From positions 2,232,001 to 2,296,000 of the forward strand of contig OZ245331.1 in the NCBI GenBank assembly GCA_965226155.1: a DNA stretch of 64,000 nt. Reading direction: 5' to 3'. Below, one piece after another: positions 1-8,458 of the stretch (positions are counted from its first letter, which is position 1; the number at the start of each line of letters is the position of its first letter). Origin of the DNA: G965226155 sp965226155 (lineage in GTDB: Bacteria; Pseudomonadota; Gammaproteobacteria; Eutrophobiales; Eutrophobiaceae). Below the pieces are notes generated by a model. It was not told the DNA's origin. It saw only the letters and a list, made by a program, of their open reading frames with translations, and did not search any database. The position numbers and the translations under genes are program-made.

Positions 1-344
1 AGTATGAGACGACGAGACAAGAGGGTATAGCATCAGGATTGTCGGAAGCCCAGGCGGAGAATAGAGCGAGACATCGGCAGATGTCTGGCAATCGACCGAG
101 TACGACCATCGTCATGGACCGGCTGACACCAGAGACACTGGGGGCCCTAATAGCCTTGTATGAACATAAGGTATATGTACAGAGTGTAATCTGGCAAATC
201 AATGCCTTCGATCAATTCGGTGTTGAATACGGAAAAGTAATCGGCAATAGGATTTATCACCGGTTAATCGATAACGAGGTGGTTGAAACCTTCGACAGTT
301 CAACAGAAGGATTGATTAAGCTTTACAAAGAATCAGACAGCTAA
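1..344 (+). CDS. pgi: Glucose-6-phosphate isomerase, C-terminal part
   Basis: Cytosolic enzyme of glycolysis and gluconeogenesis that interconverts glucose 6-phosphate and fructose 6-phosphate. The gene enters from the left edge; the frame is open from base 3, so only the last 114 or so residues are present. The stretch GNRPSTTIVMDRLTPETLGA followed by LYEHKVYVQ and INAFDQFGVEYGK is the conserved C-terminal block of bacterial Pgi, including the helix that supplies the ring-opening lysine region (GVEYGK). The stop at 342-344 is followed after 20 bases by the end of pckG on the other strand, so the two genes converge. An apparent TTG start at 39 lies inside the protein and is not the real start. 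Confidence 0.93.
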   Translation, partial: YETTRQEGIASGLSEAQAENRARHRQMSGNRPSTTIVMDRLTPETLGALIALYEHKVYVQSVIWQINAFDQFGVEYGKVIGNRIYHRLIDNEVVETFDSSTEGLIKLYKESDS

Positions 345-364
345 GTTCTTTGTGACATACGTAA

Positions 365-2170
365 TCAAGCTACTGCCTTTTTAGCGGCCTCCAGCTGCGT
401 CTGCAACTTGTTTATTTCCTTATTCAGCTCGTCCGGTAAACGGTTGCCGAATTTCTCGTAATAGTCTTTGATCATCGGGATCTCTTGAAGCCAACCATCT
501 ATCTCTACGCGCAGGAGGTTCGCGATGGCGGATTCATCTAGCTCCATTCCGTCAAAATCAATCGCGTCGAGCGTGGGCAGGTTACCTATGGGAGTTTCGA
601 TTGCAGTGCCGGTACCCGTACAGCGTTCAAACACCCACTTTAGTACACGGCTATTTTCACCGAAGCCTGGCCACATAAATTTACCATCACTGTTCTTGCG
701 GAACCAGTTGACGTAAAAGATCTTGGGTAGCTTTGCACCAGGTTCCTTTCCTATATTGATCCAGTGCTGCCAGTAGCTTGCCATGTTGTAACCGCAGAAT
801 GGCAGCATAGCCATAGGGTCACGTCTTAGTTCACCAATTTTGCCGGCTGCTGCAGCCGTCTTTTCAGATGAAACGATTGAGCCAAAAAATGTTCCCTGAA
901 CCCAGTCGTTTGCCTCGTTGACCAGTGGTACTACGGTGGCCCTTCTACCGCCAAATAGAATGGCACTGATAGGTACACCTTTAAGATCTTCCCACTCATC
1001 TGCAATAACCGGGCACTGACGTGCGGGAACAGTGAAACGGGCATTGGGATGAGCAGCATGTGTACTGAATTCCGGTGACCAGTCATCGCCTTTCCAGTCG
1101 ATTAGGTGCGAGGGAGGATTCTCTGTCATCCCTTCCCACCACACGTCACCGTCATCGGTTTCAGCGACATTGGTAAAGATGCAATTGCCTGCAGCTAAGC
1201 TATCCATAGCATTGATATTTGATTCATGGCTGGTACCTGGTGCGACGCCAAAGAAGCCAGCTTCCGGATTGATAGCATAAAGCTGTCCGTCTTCACCGAA
1301 TTTCATCCAGCAGATATCATCACCGATAGTTTCAACTTTCCATCCGGGCATTGTTGGTTTTAACATTGCCAGATTAGTCTTGCCGCATGCGCTGGGGAAT
1401 GCGCCGGTAATATATTTGACAGTCCTATCCGGGCTCGTGATCTTCAATATCAACATGTGCTCGGCCAACCAGCCTTCATCTCTCGCCATACTCGAAGCAA
1501 TACGCAAAGCTAAGCATTTTTTGCCCAGCAGCGCATTCCCGCCATAGCCTGAACCGAAAGACCATATCTCGCGGGTTTCAGGATAGTGGACGATATAAAG
1601 GTTATCTGGATTACAGGGCCAAGGGACATCCGGCTCGCCATCAACAAGTGGTTTGCCTACCGAATGGATACACGGGATGAAATACCCGTCTTCGCCTAGG
1701 AATTCCAGTACTGGTTTCCCTACACGGGCCATAATATGCATGTTGGTTACAACATAAGGAGAATCTGTCAATTCCACACCGACTTGGGCTATCGGAGACC
1801 CGATTGGACCCATGCTGAAAGGAATCACGTACAGGGTACGCCCACGCATACAACCCTTGTATAGGTCAGAGAGGGTTGAGCGCATTTTTATTGGGGCCAT
1901 CCAATTATTAGTTGGTCCAGCGTCCTCTTCCTTCGGAGAACAGATAAACGTCCTATTTTCAACCCGGGCTACGTCCGCCGGGTCAGACCTGACCAGGTAA
2001 CTATTAGGACGCTTGCCCTCATTGAGCTTTTTTGCAGTCCCAGAATTTATTAATAATTCCCACATTGCATCGTATTCTTGCTTGCTACCGTCACACCAGT
2101 AAACCTTCTCCGGCTGACATAAATCAGTAATTTGGTCGACCCAATCCTGTAATTTTTTGTGATTTGCCAT
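365..2170 (-). CDS. pckG: Phosphoenolpyruvate carboxykinase (GTP)
   Basis: Converts oxaloacetate and GTP to phosphoenolpyruvate, GDP and CO2, the entry step of gluconeogenesis. The 601-residue length is normal for the GTP-dependent family, which is unrelated in sequence to the ATP-dependent PckA of enterobacteria. Visible motifs are SFGSGYGGNALLGKKC (substrate and metal region), the P-loop GAFPSACGKTN near residue 260 with the family's hyper-reactive cysteine, the metal-binding ETIGDDICWM just after it, and FGGRR near residue 410. The gene is intact and appears monocistronic; about 200 bases of AT-rich DNA upstream (2171-2376) presumably hold its promoter, but I could not pick one confidently. 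With pgi and malic enzyme in the window it fits growth on organic acids or amino acids. Confidence 0.95.
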   Translation of the reverse strand: MANHKKLQDWVDQITDLCQPEKVYWCDGSKQEYDAMWELLINSGTAKKLNEGKRPNSYLVRSDPADVARVENRTFICSPKEEDAGPTNNWMAPIKMRSTLSDLYKGCMRGRTLYVIPFSMGPIGSPIAQVGVELTDSPYVVTNMHIMARVGKPVLEFLGEDGYFIPCIHSVGKPLVDGEPDVPWPCNPDNLYIVHYPETREIWSFGSGYGGNALLGKKCLALRIASSMARDEGWLAEHMLILKITSPDRTVKYITGAFPSACGKTNLAMLKPTMPGWKVETIGDDICWMKFGEDGQLYAINPEAGFFGVAPGTSHESNINAMDSLAAGNCIFTNVAETDDGDVWWEGMTENPPSHLIDWKGDDWSPEFSTHAAHPNARFTVPARQCPVIADEWEDLKGVPISAILFGGRRATVVPLVNEANDWVQGTFFGSIVSSEKTAAAAGKIGELRRDPMAMLPFCGYNMASYWQHWINIGKEPGAKLPKIFYVNWFRKNSDGKFMWPGFGENSRVLKWVFERCTGTGTAIETPIGNLPTLDAIDFDGMELDESAIANLLRVEIDGWLQEIPMIKDYYEKFGNRLPDELNKEINKLQTQLEAAKKAVA

Positions 2171-2376
2171 AATTTTTAATGTTCCGCCGACTAGGAGCCG
2201 CCTATGTTAATTTGAAAATATACCAGTTAAAAAAGTGAGATAACTATATGTTTAATATATAAAAAATAGCTAATATTAATCACTCGATTACTAGCCGAAT
2301 GATTTTTCTTCGATAATATACAAACAGAAATGAAAAACAATATTGAATTTCAATTACTGGAAGGGTGTGCATTATG

Positions 2377-4455
2377 TCATCTTGAGCTTGGTGACTTCAA
2401 GTGACTAATAAGGTTTTCTCTTGTCGTTATTGGAGCCTTACAGGTAAATCCCTCACACACATATGCTACAGGGGAATCTGCAGTAATTTTCTTTTCATTA
2501 AGCAGCCTAGGAAGACTTGCTTTAGTATCAGGTATTGCAAAGATTACATCGCGTACCCCTGATGCCTTGTCGCACTGGTTTTTCCATTCAATAATCGTTT
2601 TGTTATCACCACGGATAATAATCTGTCTTGTCGGATAACAATATTCAGTCAGAGCGAGCAACAAGGTAGTGTGTGCATGGGGGGTATGAGTAATGGACTG
2701 CCGTGCTGCCTTGAGTGTCTGTTCTGCCGCTCTGATGTATTTCTGATTTCCGGTCAGATGGCCGAGGTGGAGTAAGGTGCTCACTGCGACACCGTTACCA
2801 GATGGTAGCGCATCATCCATGAAGTCTTTGCGTCTCTGCAATAATGTCTCGTGGTCATGTGAGGTGAAAAAGAAGCCGCCTTGTTGTGAATCATAAAACT
2901 GATCGAGCATCACATCTGCTAGGTCAATACCGAATGTTAACCAACGCGTATCCCATCGGACTGCTAGCAGAGATAAGATTGCGTCCAATAAAAATACATA
3001 ATCGTCAAGATAGGCATTTAAATGTGATTTGCCATCCTTGCTGGTTGCGAGCAGTCTTCCCTCTTTCCATAAGTGATTAAAAATAAAAGTCAGTGACTTT
3101 TCTGCTGAATCAACATATTTGTTATTACTAAGGCGGATTGCGGCGGCGGACATGCCTTTAATTGTCAGCGCATTCCACGAAGTCAGGATTTTTTCATCAC
3201 GTTCTGGCCAGATACGCTTATTCCTCACTTGCAATAATTTATCTTGAGCAGAATTCAATAAAGCGGCTGCAGTTTTCACATTTGTTGGAGAGGCTTCAAC
3301 AAGTTGGTCACGGGACATCATGATACGCAGGTGCCATACGCCTTCAAAATTTGCCGGGCCATCTAGTCCGTAATAGTTAGAGAAGACTTTGAACTCATCT
3401 GCTTTTAGGATTGCCATGACTTCAGTCGGCGTCCAGATATAAAATTTGCCTTCGACTCCTTCGGAATCTGCATCTAGTGATGAATAATAACCGCCACTGG
3501 GTGATTGCATGTCTCGAATGATCCAGTCTGCCGTTTCCTTCACAATATTCTTGATGAATTCATCGTCATTCACTTGTAACGCATTCGCGTATAAGGTCAG
3601 CAACTGACCGTTGTCATATAGCATTTTTTCAAAATGCGGGATCATCCATTGCTGATCGACTGAATAACGGCAAAAGCCACCACCTAGGTGGTCATAGATA
3701 CCACCGCGCGCCATTTGCTGCAGAGAAAACTGGACCATATCTAGGCAATTCTGATTTCCATTGCCCTGATTTAGGCAGTAGTAATTCAATAAAAAATCAA
3801 GATTACTTGGGTGCGGAAATTTCGGCGCACTTCCAAAGCCGCCGTAATGCCTGTCAAAATTAGCTGTTAATGTATCAATGGCCGCGTCGAGTGGCTTTGT
3901 GTCTAGTTCATCCTGATTTGAGACGGCAACAGGCTGAATTTTATCCATCGCATCCATCAGCGTCGTGTTTTGCTTAAGGATGGCATCTTTCCCCTGCTGA
4001 TAAAATTCCGCAACGCGAGACAGTAGATCGCTAAAACCAGGCATGCCATGACGCGGTTCAGGTGGGAAATAGGTCCCACCATAAAACGGGATTTGACTGT
4101 CCGGGGTTAAAAACATTGTTAGCGGCCAGCCTCCCGAGCGTTGGGCTAGAAGCTGGTGGGCGGTCTGATAAATTTTATCCAAGTCTGGCCGTTCCTCCCT
4201 ATCGACTTTGATATTCACAAAATGTTCATTCATGACAGTCGCAATCTGTTCATTTTCAAACGATTCGTGTGCCATCACGTGACACCAATGACAGGCGGAA
4301 TAGCCAATCGAAAGCAGGATAGGCTTATCGTTCAAGCGTGCCAGTTCCAGAGCTTCTGGTCCCCAGGGATGCCAATGAACAGGATTATTCGCATGTTGTA
4401 GCAGATAAGGGCTGGTCTCATTGCTCAATGAGTTGCTGAACTGAGTATCTTTCAT
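2377..4455 (-). CDS. YyaL/SSP411-type thioredoxin-domain protein (DUF255)
   Basis: A 692-residue member of the family that couples an N-terminal thioredoxin-like domain to an (alpha/alpha)6 barrel resembling N-acylglucosamine 2-epimerases and glycosidases. The signature GYSACHWCHVMAHESFEN near residues 50-70 carries the CxxC pair, followed by VDREERPDLDKIYQ and GGWPLTMFLTPD. The middle and C-terminal parts show GGGFCRYSVDQQWMIPHFEK and GGYYSSLDADSEG, typical of the family. No signal peptide is seen, so a cytosolic location is likely. The biochemical role is not established; a redox or nucleotide-sugar related function has been suggested for relatives. The gene stands alone, divergent from lgt. 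Length and motifs are complete. Confidence 0.88.
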   Translation of the reverse strand: MKDTQFSNSLSNETSPYLLQHANNPVHWHPWGPEALELARLNDKPILLSIGYSACHWCHVMAHESFENEQIATVMNEHFVNIKVDREERPDLDKIYQTAHQLLAQRSGGWPLTMFLTPDSQIPFYGGTYFPPEPRHGMPGFSDLLSRVAEFYQQGKDAILKQNTTLMDAMDKIQPVAVSNQDELDTKPLDAAIDTLTANFDRHYGGFGSAPKFPHPSNLDFLLNYYCLNQGNGNQNCLDMVQFSLQQMARGGIYDHLGGGFCRYSVDQQWMIPHFEKMLYDNGQLLTLYANALQVNDDEFIKNIVKETADWIIRDMQSPSGGYYSSLDADSEGVEGKFYIWTPTEVMAILKADEFKVFSNYYGLDGPANFEGVWHLRIMMSRDQLVEASPTNVKTAAALLNSAQDKLLQVRNKRIWPERDEKILTSWNALTIKGMSAAAIRLSNNKYVDSAEKSLTFIFNHLWKEGRLLATSKDGKSHLNAYLDDYVFLLDAILSLLAVRWDTRWLTFGIDLADVMLDQFYDSQQGGFFFTSHDHETLLQRRKDFMDDALPSGNGVAVSTLLHLGHLTGNQKYIRAAEQTLKAARQSITHTPHAHTTLLLALTEYCYPTRQIIIRGDNKTIIEWKNQCDKASGVRDVIFAIPDTKASLPRLLNEKKITADSPVAYVCEGFTCKAPITTRENLISHLKSPSSR

Positions 4456-4602
4456 TTCATCGCTTTAGTCTGATGGATGCATGACTATACATAGTTTTAT
4501 GACATGGATCTTGCGCATGATTGTTAAACGGCAGAATTTTTGGTGCGACCTGCATCAAGTATAAGCTAGCGAATAAGTTGTCGTGATACACTACCCACCG
4601 AA

Positions 4603-5397
4603 ATGATCAATTATCCCGACATCGATCCAGTTGCAATCAATATTGGCTTTATACAAATTCATTGGTATGGCATCACCTACGTTGTAGGAATAGCCATAGC
4701 ATGGTGGTTGCTAGTTGTCCGTGCTGGAAAGTCTGATGGTTTTTGGACCGATGAACATGTAGCCGATTTGATTTTTTATTGCGCAGTCGGCTTAATTTTA
4801 GGTGGGAGACTCGGGTCAGTTATCTTTTACAATCTGCCATACTATTTAGCTCACCCGATTGATATCATTAAAATCTGGCAGGGTGGAATGTCTTTTCATG
4901 GTGGTCTTATTGGGGGCGTTGTAGCAATTGGAATTTTTGGCAAAAAATATTCGAGAGGTTTCTTCACCATCAGCGACTATTTGGTTCCTGTGATCCCGGT
5001 TGGGCTGGGTTGCGGCAGGATTGGTAACTTCATCAATGGTGAGCTTTGGGGTGCAGCGTCTGATTTGCCTTGGTCGATGATATTCCCTCACCCTGATGCA
5101 GGGTCGGTCCCGCGTCATCCCTCTCAACTATATGAAGCTTTTCTAGAAGGCCTAATCCTATTTATTATTTTATGGTGGTTTTCCTCTAAAAGCAGACCAC
5201 GCATGGCGGTGTCAGGCTTGTTCCTGTTGTTATATGGCATCTTCCGCTCGGCAGTGGAATTTGTTCGCACCCCGGATGTTGGGATAGGTTATCTAGCGGG
5301 TGGCTGGCTTACGATGGGTCAGGTATTGTCAGCGCCGATGATTATTTTAGGTGTCGTTTTAATAATGCTGGCCTACAGGAAGAATAAAAGTACCTAG
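4603..5397 (+). CDS. lgt: Prolipoprotein diacylglyceryl transferase
   Basis: Inner-membrane enzyme that moves diacylglycerol from phosphatidylglycerol to the lipobox cysteine of prolipoproteins, the first step of lipoprotein maturation. The protein has 264 residues and about seven membrane segments. Key motifs are WYGITYVVG at the N-terminus, SFHGGLIGG (catalytic His region, near residue 100) and the Lgt signature GCGRIGNFINGELWG near residues 137-151. Several lipoproteins in this window (the YceI-like protein at 36794-37537, the DctP relic at 54383) would need it. thyA starts 12 bases after its stop, so lgt, thyA and probably folA form one transcript, the arrangement seen in many gammaproteobacteria. 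Confidence 0.95.
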   Translation: MINYPDIDPVAINIGFIQIHWYGITYVVGIAIAWWLLVVRAGKSDGFWTDEHVADLIFYCAVGLILGGRLGSVIFYNLPYYLAHPIDIIKIWQGGMSFHGGLIGGVVAIGIFGKKYSRGFFTISDYLVPVIPVGLGCGRIGNFINGELWGAASDLPWSMIFPHPDAGSVPRHPSQLYEAFLEGLILFIILWWFSSKSRPRMAVSGLFLLLYGIFRSAVEFVRTPDVGIGYLAGGWLTMGQVLSAPMIILGVVLIMLAYRKNKST

Positions 5398-5409
5398 TCG
5401 GATAAAAAA

Positions 5410-6204
5410 GTGAATCAATACCTCCAATTAATGCGCCATGTCCGTGAATACGGGATTAGAAAAACCGATAGAACGGGTACTGGTACGATCAGTGTATTTG
5501 GATACCAAATGCGGTTTAACTTAGCAGATGGATTTCCACTTGTGACCACCAAAAAACTTCATGTGAAATCCATCATCCACGAGTTGCTATGGTTTTTACA
5601 AGGCAATACAAATATTAAGTATCTACAAGAAAACGGCGTCAAGATCTGGGATGAATGGGCGGACAAACAAGGTGAGTTAGGACCAGTATACGGTGCACAA
5701 TGGCGATCCTGGCGGGCGGATGGGGGCGAGTCTATCGATCAGATCAGCAATGCAATTGATCAGATCAGGCAGTTTCCCAATTCACGCCGAATTATTGTCA
5801 ATGCTTGGAATGTTGGGGAGATTGATAAGATGGCATTGGCACCTTGTCATGCGTTTTTTCAGTTTTACGTAGTTGAAGGGCGCTTGTCCTGCCAGATGTA
5901 TCAACGCAGCGCTGATATCTTCCTAGGCGTACCGTTCAATATCGCTTCCTACGCCTTGCTAACAATGATGTTTGCACAAGTGTGCGGTCTTAAATATGGC
6001 GAATTCATTCATACCTTGGGAGATGCACATTTATATCTGAACCATCTTGAGCAGTCAGATTTACAATTACAGCGCACACCTTTTGCATTGCCGGAGTTAC
6101 AGATCAATGACGCGGTAAAATCCATTTTTGATTTCAAATATGAAGATTTTGAGCTGGTTAATTATCAGACTCATCCCCATATCTCTGCCCTTGTTGCTGT
6201 TTAA
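5410..6204 (+). CDS. thyA: Thymidylate synthase
   Basis: Makes dTMP from dUMP using methylenetetrahydrofolate, releasing dihydrofolate. The 264-residue length equals that of E. coli ThyA. Visible features are the N-terminal RTGTGTISVFGYQMRF phosphate-binding loop, the catalytic cysteine in ALAPCHAFFQFYV, the dUMP-binding block CQMYQRSADIFLGVPFNIAS and the C-terminal folate contact ending SALVAV, which differs slightly from the usual PVAV ending. GTG start at 5410, 12 bases after lgt. folA follows by 27 bases, so the dihydrofolate made here is recycled by its neighbour. Confidence 0.96.
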   Translation: MNQYLQLMRHVREYGIRKTDRTGTGTISVFGYQMRFNLADGFPLVTTKKLHVKSIIHELLWFLQGNTNIKYLQENGVKIWDEWADKQGELGPVYGAQWRSWRADGGESIDQISNAIDQIRQFPNSRRIIVNAWNVGEIDKMALAPCHAFFQFYVVEGRLSCQMYQRSADIFLGVPFNIASYALLTMMFAQVCGLKYGEFIHTLGDAHLYLNHLEQSDLQLQRTPFALPELQINDAVKSIFDFKYEDFELVNYQTHPHISALVAV

Positions 6205-6231
6205 TTTAAAAATATCAGAAATAGCTAACTC

Positions 6232-6723
6232 GTGTTACTGTCACTAATCGTCGCTATTGATCAAAAAGGTGTCATCGGTATGGATGATGCCATTCCTTGG
6301 CGCATTTCTTCTGATATGAAGCATTTCAAATTAATAACCATGGGGAAACCCATTGTCATGGGTAGAAAAACTCACGAATCTATTGGTCGAGCATTACCTG
6401 GTAGGGAAAATATTGTCATTACACGGGACGAAAACTACTCAACCGAAGGCTGTACAGTACTACATTCATTGAATGAGGCACTTGATCATTGCTCGCCTGC
6501 TGCAGAAGTGATCATCATTGGTGGTAGAAATATATATAGGCAAACACTGGATAAGGCTGATCGTATTTATCTGACTCAGGTTCATGCAGACGTAATGGGA
6601 GATGTTTTCTTTCCTGTGTTTGATATGACAGAGTGGACAGAAGTTGAACGAGAGGATTTCCAGCCAGACAGTAAAAATGGACATCCGTTTAGTTTCTTAA
6701 AGCTCGAACGGAGAAAGCTTTGA
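6232..6723 (+). CDS. folA: Dihydrofolate reductase
   Basis: Reduces dihydrofolate to tetrahydrofolate with NADPH; it partners thymidylate synthase and is the target of trimethoprim. The protein has 163 residues. Motifs are LIVAIDQKGVIGMDDAIPWR at the N-terminus with the catalytic acidic residue after the WR, GKPIVMGRKTHESIGRALPGR for NADPH binding, and VIIIGGRNIYRQTL. Translation begins at GTG 6232. It is the third gene of lgt-thyA-folA and converges on the DCC protein gene, with 14 bases between the stops. Confidence 0.95.
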   Translation: MLLSLIVAIDQKGVIGMDDAIPWRISSDMKHFKLITMGKPIVMGRKTHESIGRALPGRENIVITRDENYSTEGCTVLHSLNEALDHCSPAAEVIIIGGRNIYRQTLDKADRIYLTQVHADVMGDVFFPVFDMTEWTEVEREDFQPDSKNGHPFSFLKLERRKL

Positions 6724-6737
6724 GTTAGTCTTTAATA

Positions 6738-7145
6738 CTAGAATTTCTCATTTCCAAATTTTCCGAGATTGTTGATTCTAGTTTTACCAAGAAACTTAAG
6801 TAACAGGCCTCGACAGAAGCGTAATATTGGGTAGAAACCATTTGAAATGGTTTCCGATCTGAAGATCCAATAGTTGAGCCGGTTAAATATATCTGATCGA
6901 TTACTAATCATTGCCAAGGCATGAATAGCATTTGAACCGTAATAGAGTTTCCCTTTCATTTTAAGAATCATGCCTTCGTCAATATCAAACCCCTGGGCAG
7001 TGATCTCTTCCATTACTTCATTTTTTTCTCTTGCATCAATAATTTTGAATTCATTATTATTATTTTGAATTTTCACGAGCTGGCAATACATATCACAGAC
7101 AGGACATTCCTTATCATAGACTAGCAATATTTCTTTTTCACTCAT
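6738..7145 (-). CDS. DCC-family thiol-disulfide oxidoreductase (DUF393)
   Basis: A small 135-residue protein with the family signature YDKECPVCDMYCQLV at residues 10-24; the CPVC pair is a thioredoxin-like redox site. C-terminal RFCRGLLLKFLGKTRI is also typical. Members are predicted disulfide oxidoreductases of unknown substrate. No signal peptide is visible. The gene lies alone between convergent folA and apaH, 51 bases downstream of the apaH stop on the same strand-facing arrangement, and may be transcribed with or separately from apaGH. Confidence 0.8.
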   Translation of the reverse strand: MSEKEILLVYDKECPVCDMYCQLVKIQNNNNEFKIIDAREKNEVMEEITAQGFDIDEGMILKMKGKLYYGSNAIHALAMISNRSDIFNRLNYWIFRSETISNGFYPILRFCRGLLLKFLGKTRINNLGKFGNEKF

Positions 7146-7196
7146 CGTATTATTATATTAGTAGTCGCTATTGAACCCAATCTATTAATAAGTACA

Positions 7197-8033
7197 TTAT
7201 TGTGTCACAAGTGGTTGACGAGACGGAACACTGAAATAGTCTGTGTCTTCAAGCCGCATGGCGGTTAGTTTCCTGCCCCAAACACAGCCAGTGTCTAACG
7301 GATAGACGTTGTCTTGATCGAATGCTTTTACATCCCCACAATCGATAGACGCCCAATGTCCGAAGACAATTTTATTATTACGCGTTTTTCTATTTTTAAG
7401 ATTGAACCACGGAAGATATGCTTGTGATTGGCTTCCTGGGGGACCTTTGTGGTCAAAGTCTAAATGGCCTGACTCGTTGCAGAATCGTATTCGGGTGAAG
7501 CAATTGATGATGTACCGTAGTCGTTCATGTCCTGTTAGATCATCACGCCATTGATTGGGTTGGTTGCCATACATGTGCATCAGGAAATTATTTATCAGGG
7601 TCTCATCCGTTAGTACTGATTCGAGTTCTGCGGCACAAGCTATAGCCTGATCCAGATCCCAAAGTGGCGTTAGGCCGGCGTGTACCATAGTTAAACCGTA
7701 ATCATTATCATGATGGAGCAGAGGAAAGTGCGTGATCCATTGGATCAATTCATTACGGTCAGGTGCATTGAGTATCGCGTCGAGTGTATCATTCTTGCCT
7801 GGTTTGCCTGCCCCAGCGTCGATAGCAAGTAAATGTGCTTCGTGATTACCCATCACGGTTACAGCATCCAGCGCTTTTACCATACGTAGTACTTCAAGTG
7901 ATTCAGGACCTCTGTTTATCAGGTCGCCTGTAAACCACAATCTATCGTTTTTGTTATCAAAATTAATTCGATCAAGCAGATCGTTCAGTTCTAGGTAACA
8001 TCCCTGGACATCACCAATCGCATAGGTAGCCAT
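7197..8033 (-). CDS. apaH: Diadenosine tetraphosphatase (symmetrical)
   Basis: Cleaves Ap4A and related dinucleoside polyphosphates to two nucleoside diphosphates; in enterobacteria it also removes Np4 caps from RNA. The 278-residue protein shows the calcineurin-type metal-binding motifs GDVQGCYLEL (residues 7-16), WFTGDLINRGPESLEVLR (33-50) and VMGNHEAHLL (60-69), and ends with FGHWASIDCG and LDTGCVWGRKLTAMRLED. It follows apaG by five bases, so the two are co-transcribed as in E. coli. In E. coli they belong to the lptD-surA-pdxA-rsmA operon; here they are about 9 kb away from rsmA. Confidence 0.95.
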   Translation of the reverse strand: MATYAIGDVQGCYLELNDLLDRINFDNKNDRLWFTGDLINRGPESLEVLRMVKALDAVTVMGNHEAHLLAIDAGAGKPGKNDTLDAILNAPDRNELIQWITHFPLLHHDNDYGLTMVHAGLTPLWDLDQAIACAAELESVLTDETLINNFLMHMYGNQPNQWRDDLTGHERLRYIINCFTRIRFCNESGHLDFDHKGPPGSQSQAYLPWFNLKNRKTRNNKIVFGHWASIDCGDVKAFDQDNVYPLDTGCVWGRKLTAMRLEDTDYFSVPSRQPLVTQ

Positions 8034-8038
8034 TTCGA

Positions 8039-8440
8039 TCAGTGCAAGGTAATAGGAGTCGATAACCTAAATACGGGGATGTCCGCATCAAAAACAACAC
8101 CGTCATCGGTAATTAATTCATAACTACCCTGCATGCATCCGACCGGTGTTTTGAGAATAGCACCACTAGTATAAGTAAACGTCTGGCCGGGTAATAAATG
8201 TGGTTGTTCGCCGATTACACCATCGCCTCTAACTTCCTGAATTTTGTTATTTGAGTCAGTGATCAACCAGTGGCGTTTCATTAGCTTTGCAGCAATTATT
8301 CCAGCGTTCCGGATAGTAATAGTATAGGCGAAGACATAGCGGTCTTGATCCGGGACTGACTGTTCCTGGATATAGGCGGTTTCCACGGTAATTTGTATGT
8401 TATAGCTGTGCTGGTCGGCCATAGCTATATTTGACATCAT
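8039..8440 (-). CDS. apaG: ApaG domain protein
   Basis: Fibronectin-III-like fold protein of about 125 residues, found with apaH across proteobacteria; its exact role (dinucleotide or Co/Mg homeostasis links) is unsettled. Motifs RYVFAYTITIRNAG, RHWLITDSNNKIQEVRGDGVIGEQP and LLPGQTFTYTSGAILKTPVG match the family end to end. The ATG at 8440 gives 133 residues; a second ATG at 8422 would give 127, closer to relatives, so the start is uncertain by six codons. Co-directional with apaH, and comM ends 18 bases upstream. Confidence 0.93.
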   Translation of the reverse strand: MMSNIAMADQHSYNIQITVETAYIQEQSVPDQDRYVFAYTITIRNAGIIAAKLMKRHWLITDSNNKIQEVRGDGVIGEQPHLLPGQTFTYTSGAILKTPVGCMQGSYELITDDGVVFDADIPVFRLSTPITLH

Positions 8441-8458
8441 AGTGAAAGCAGACGCAAG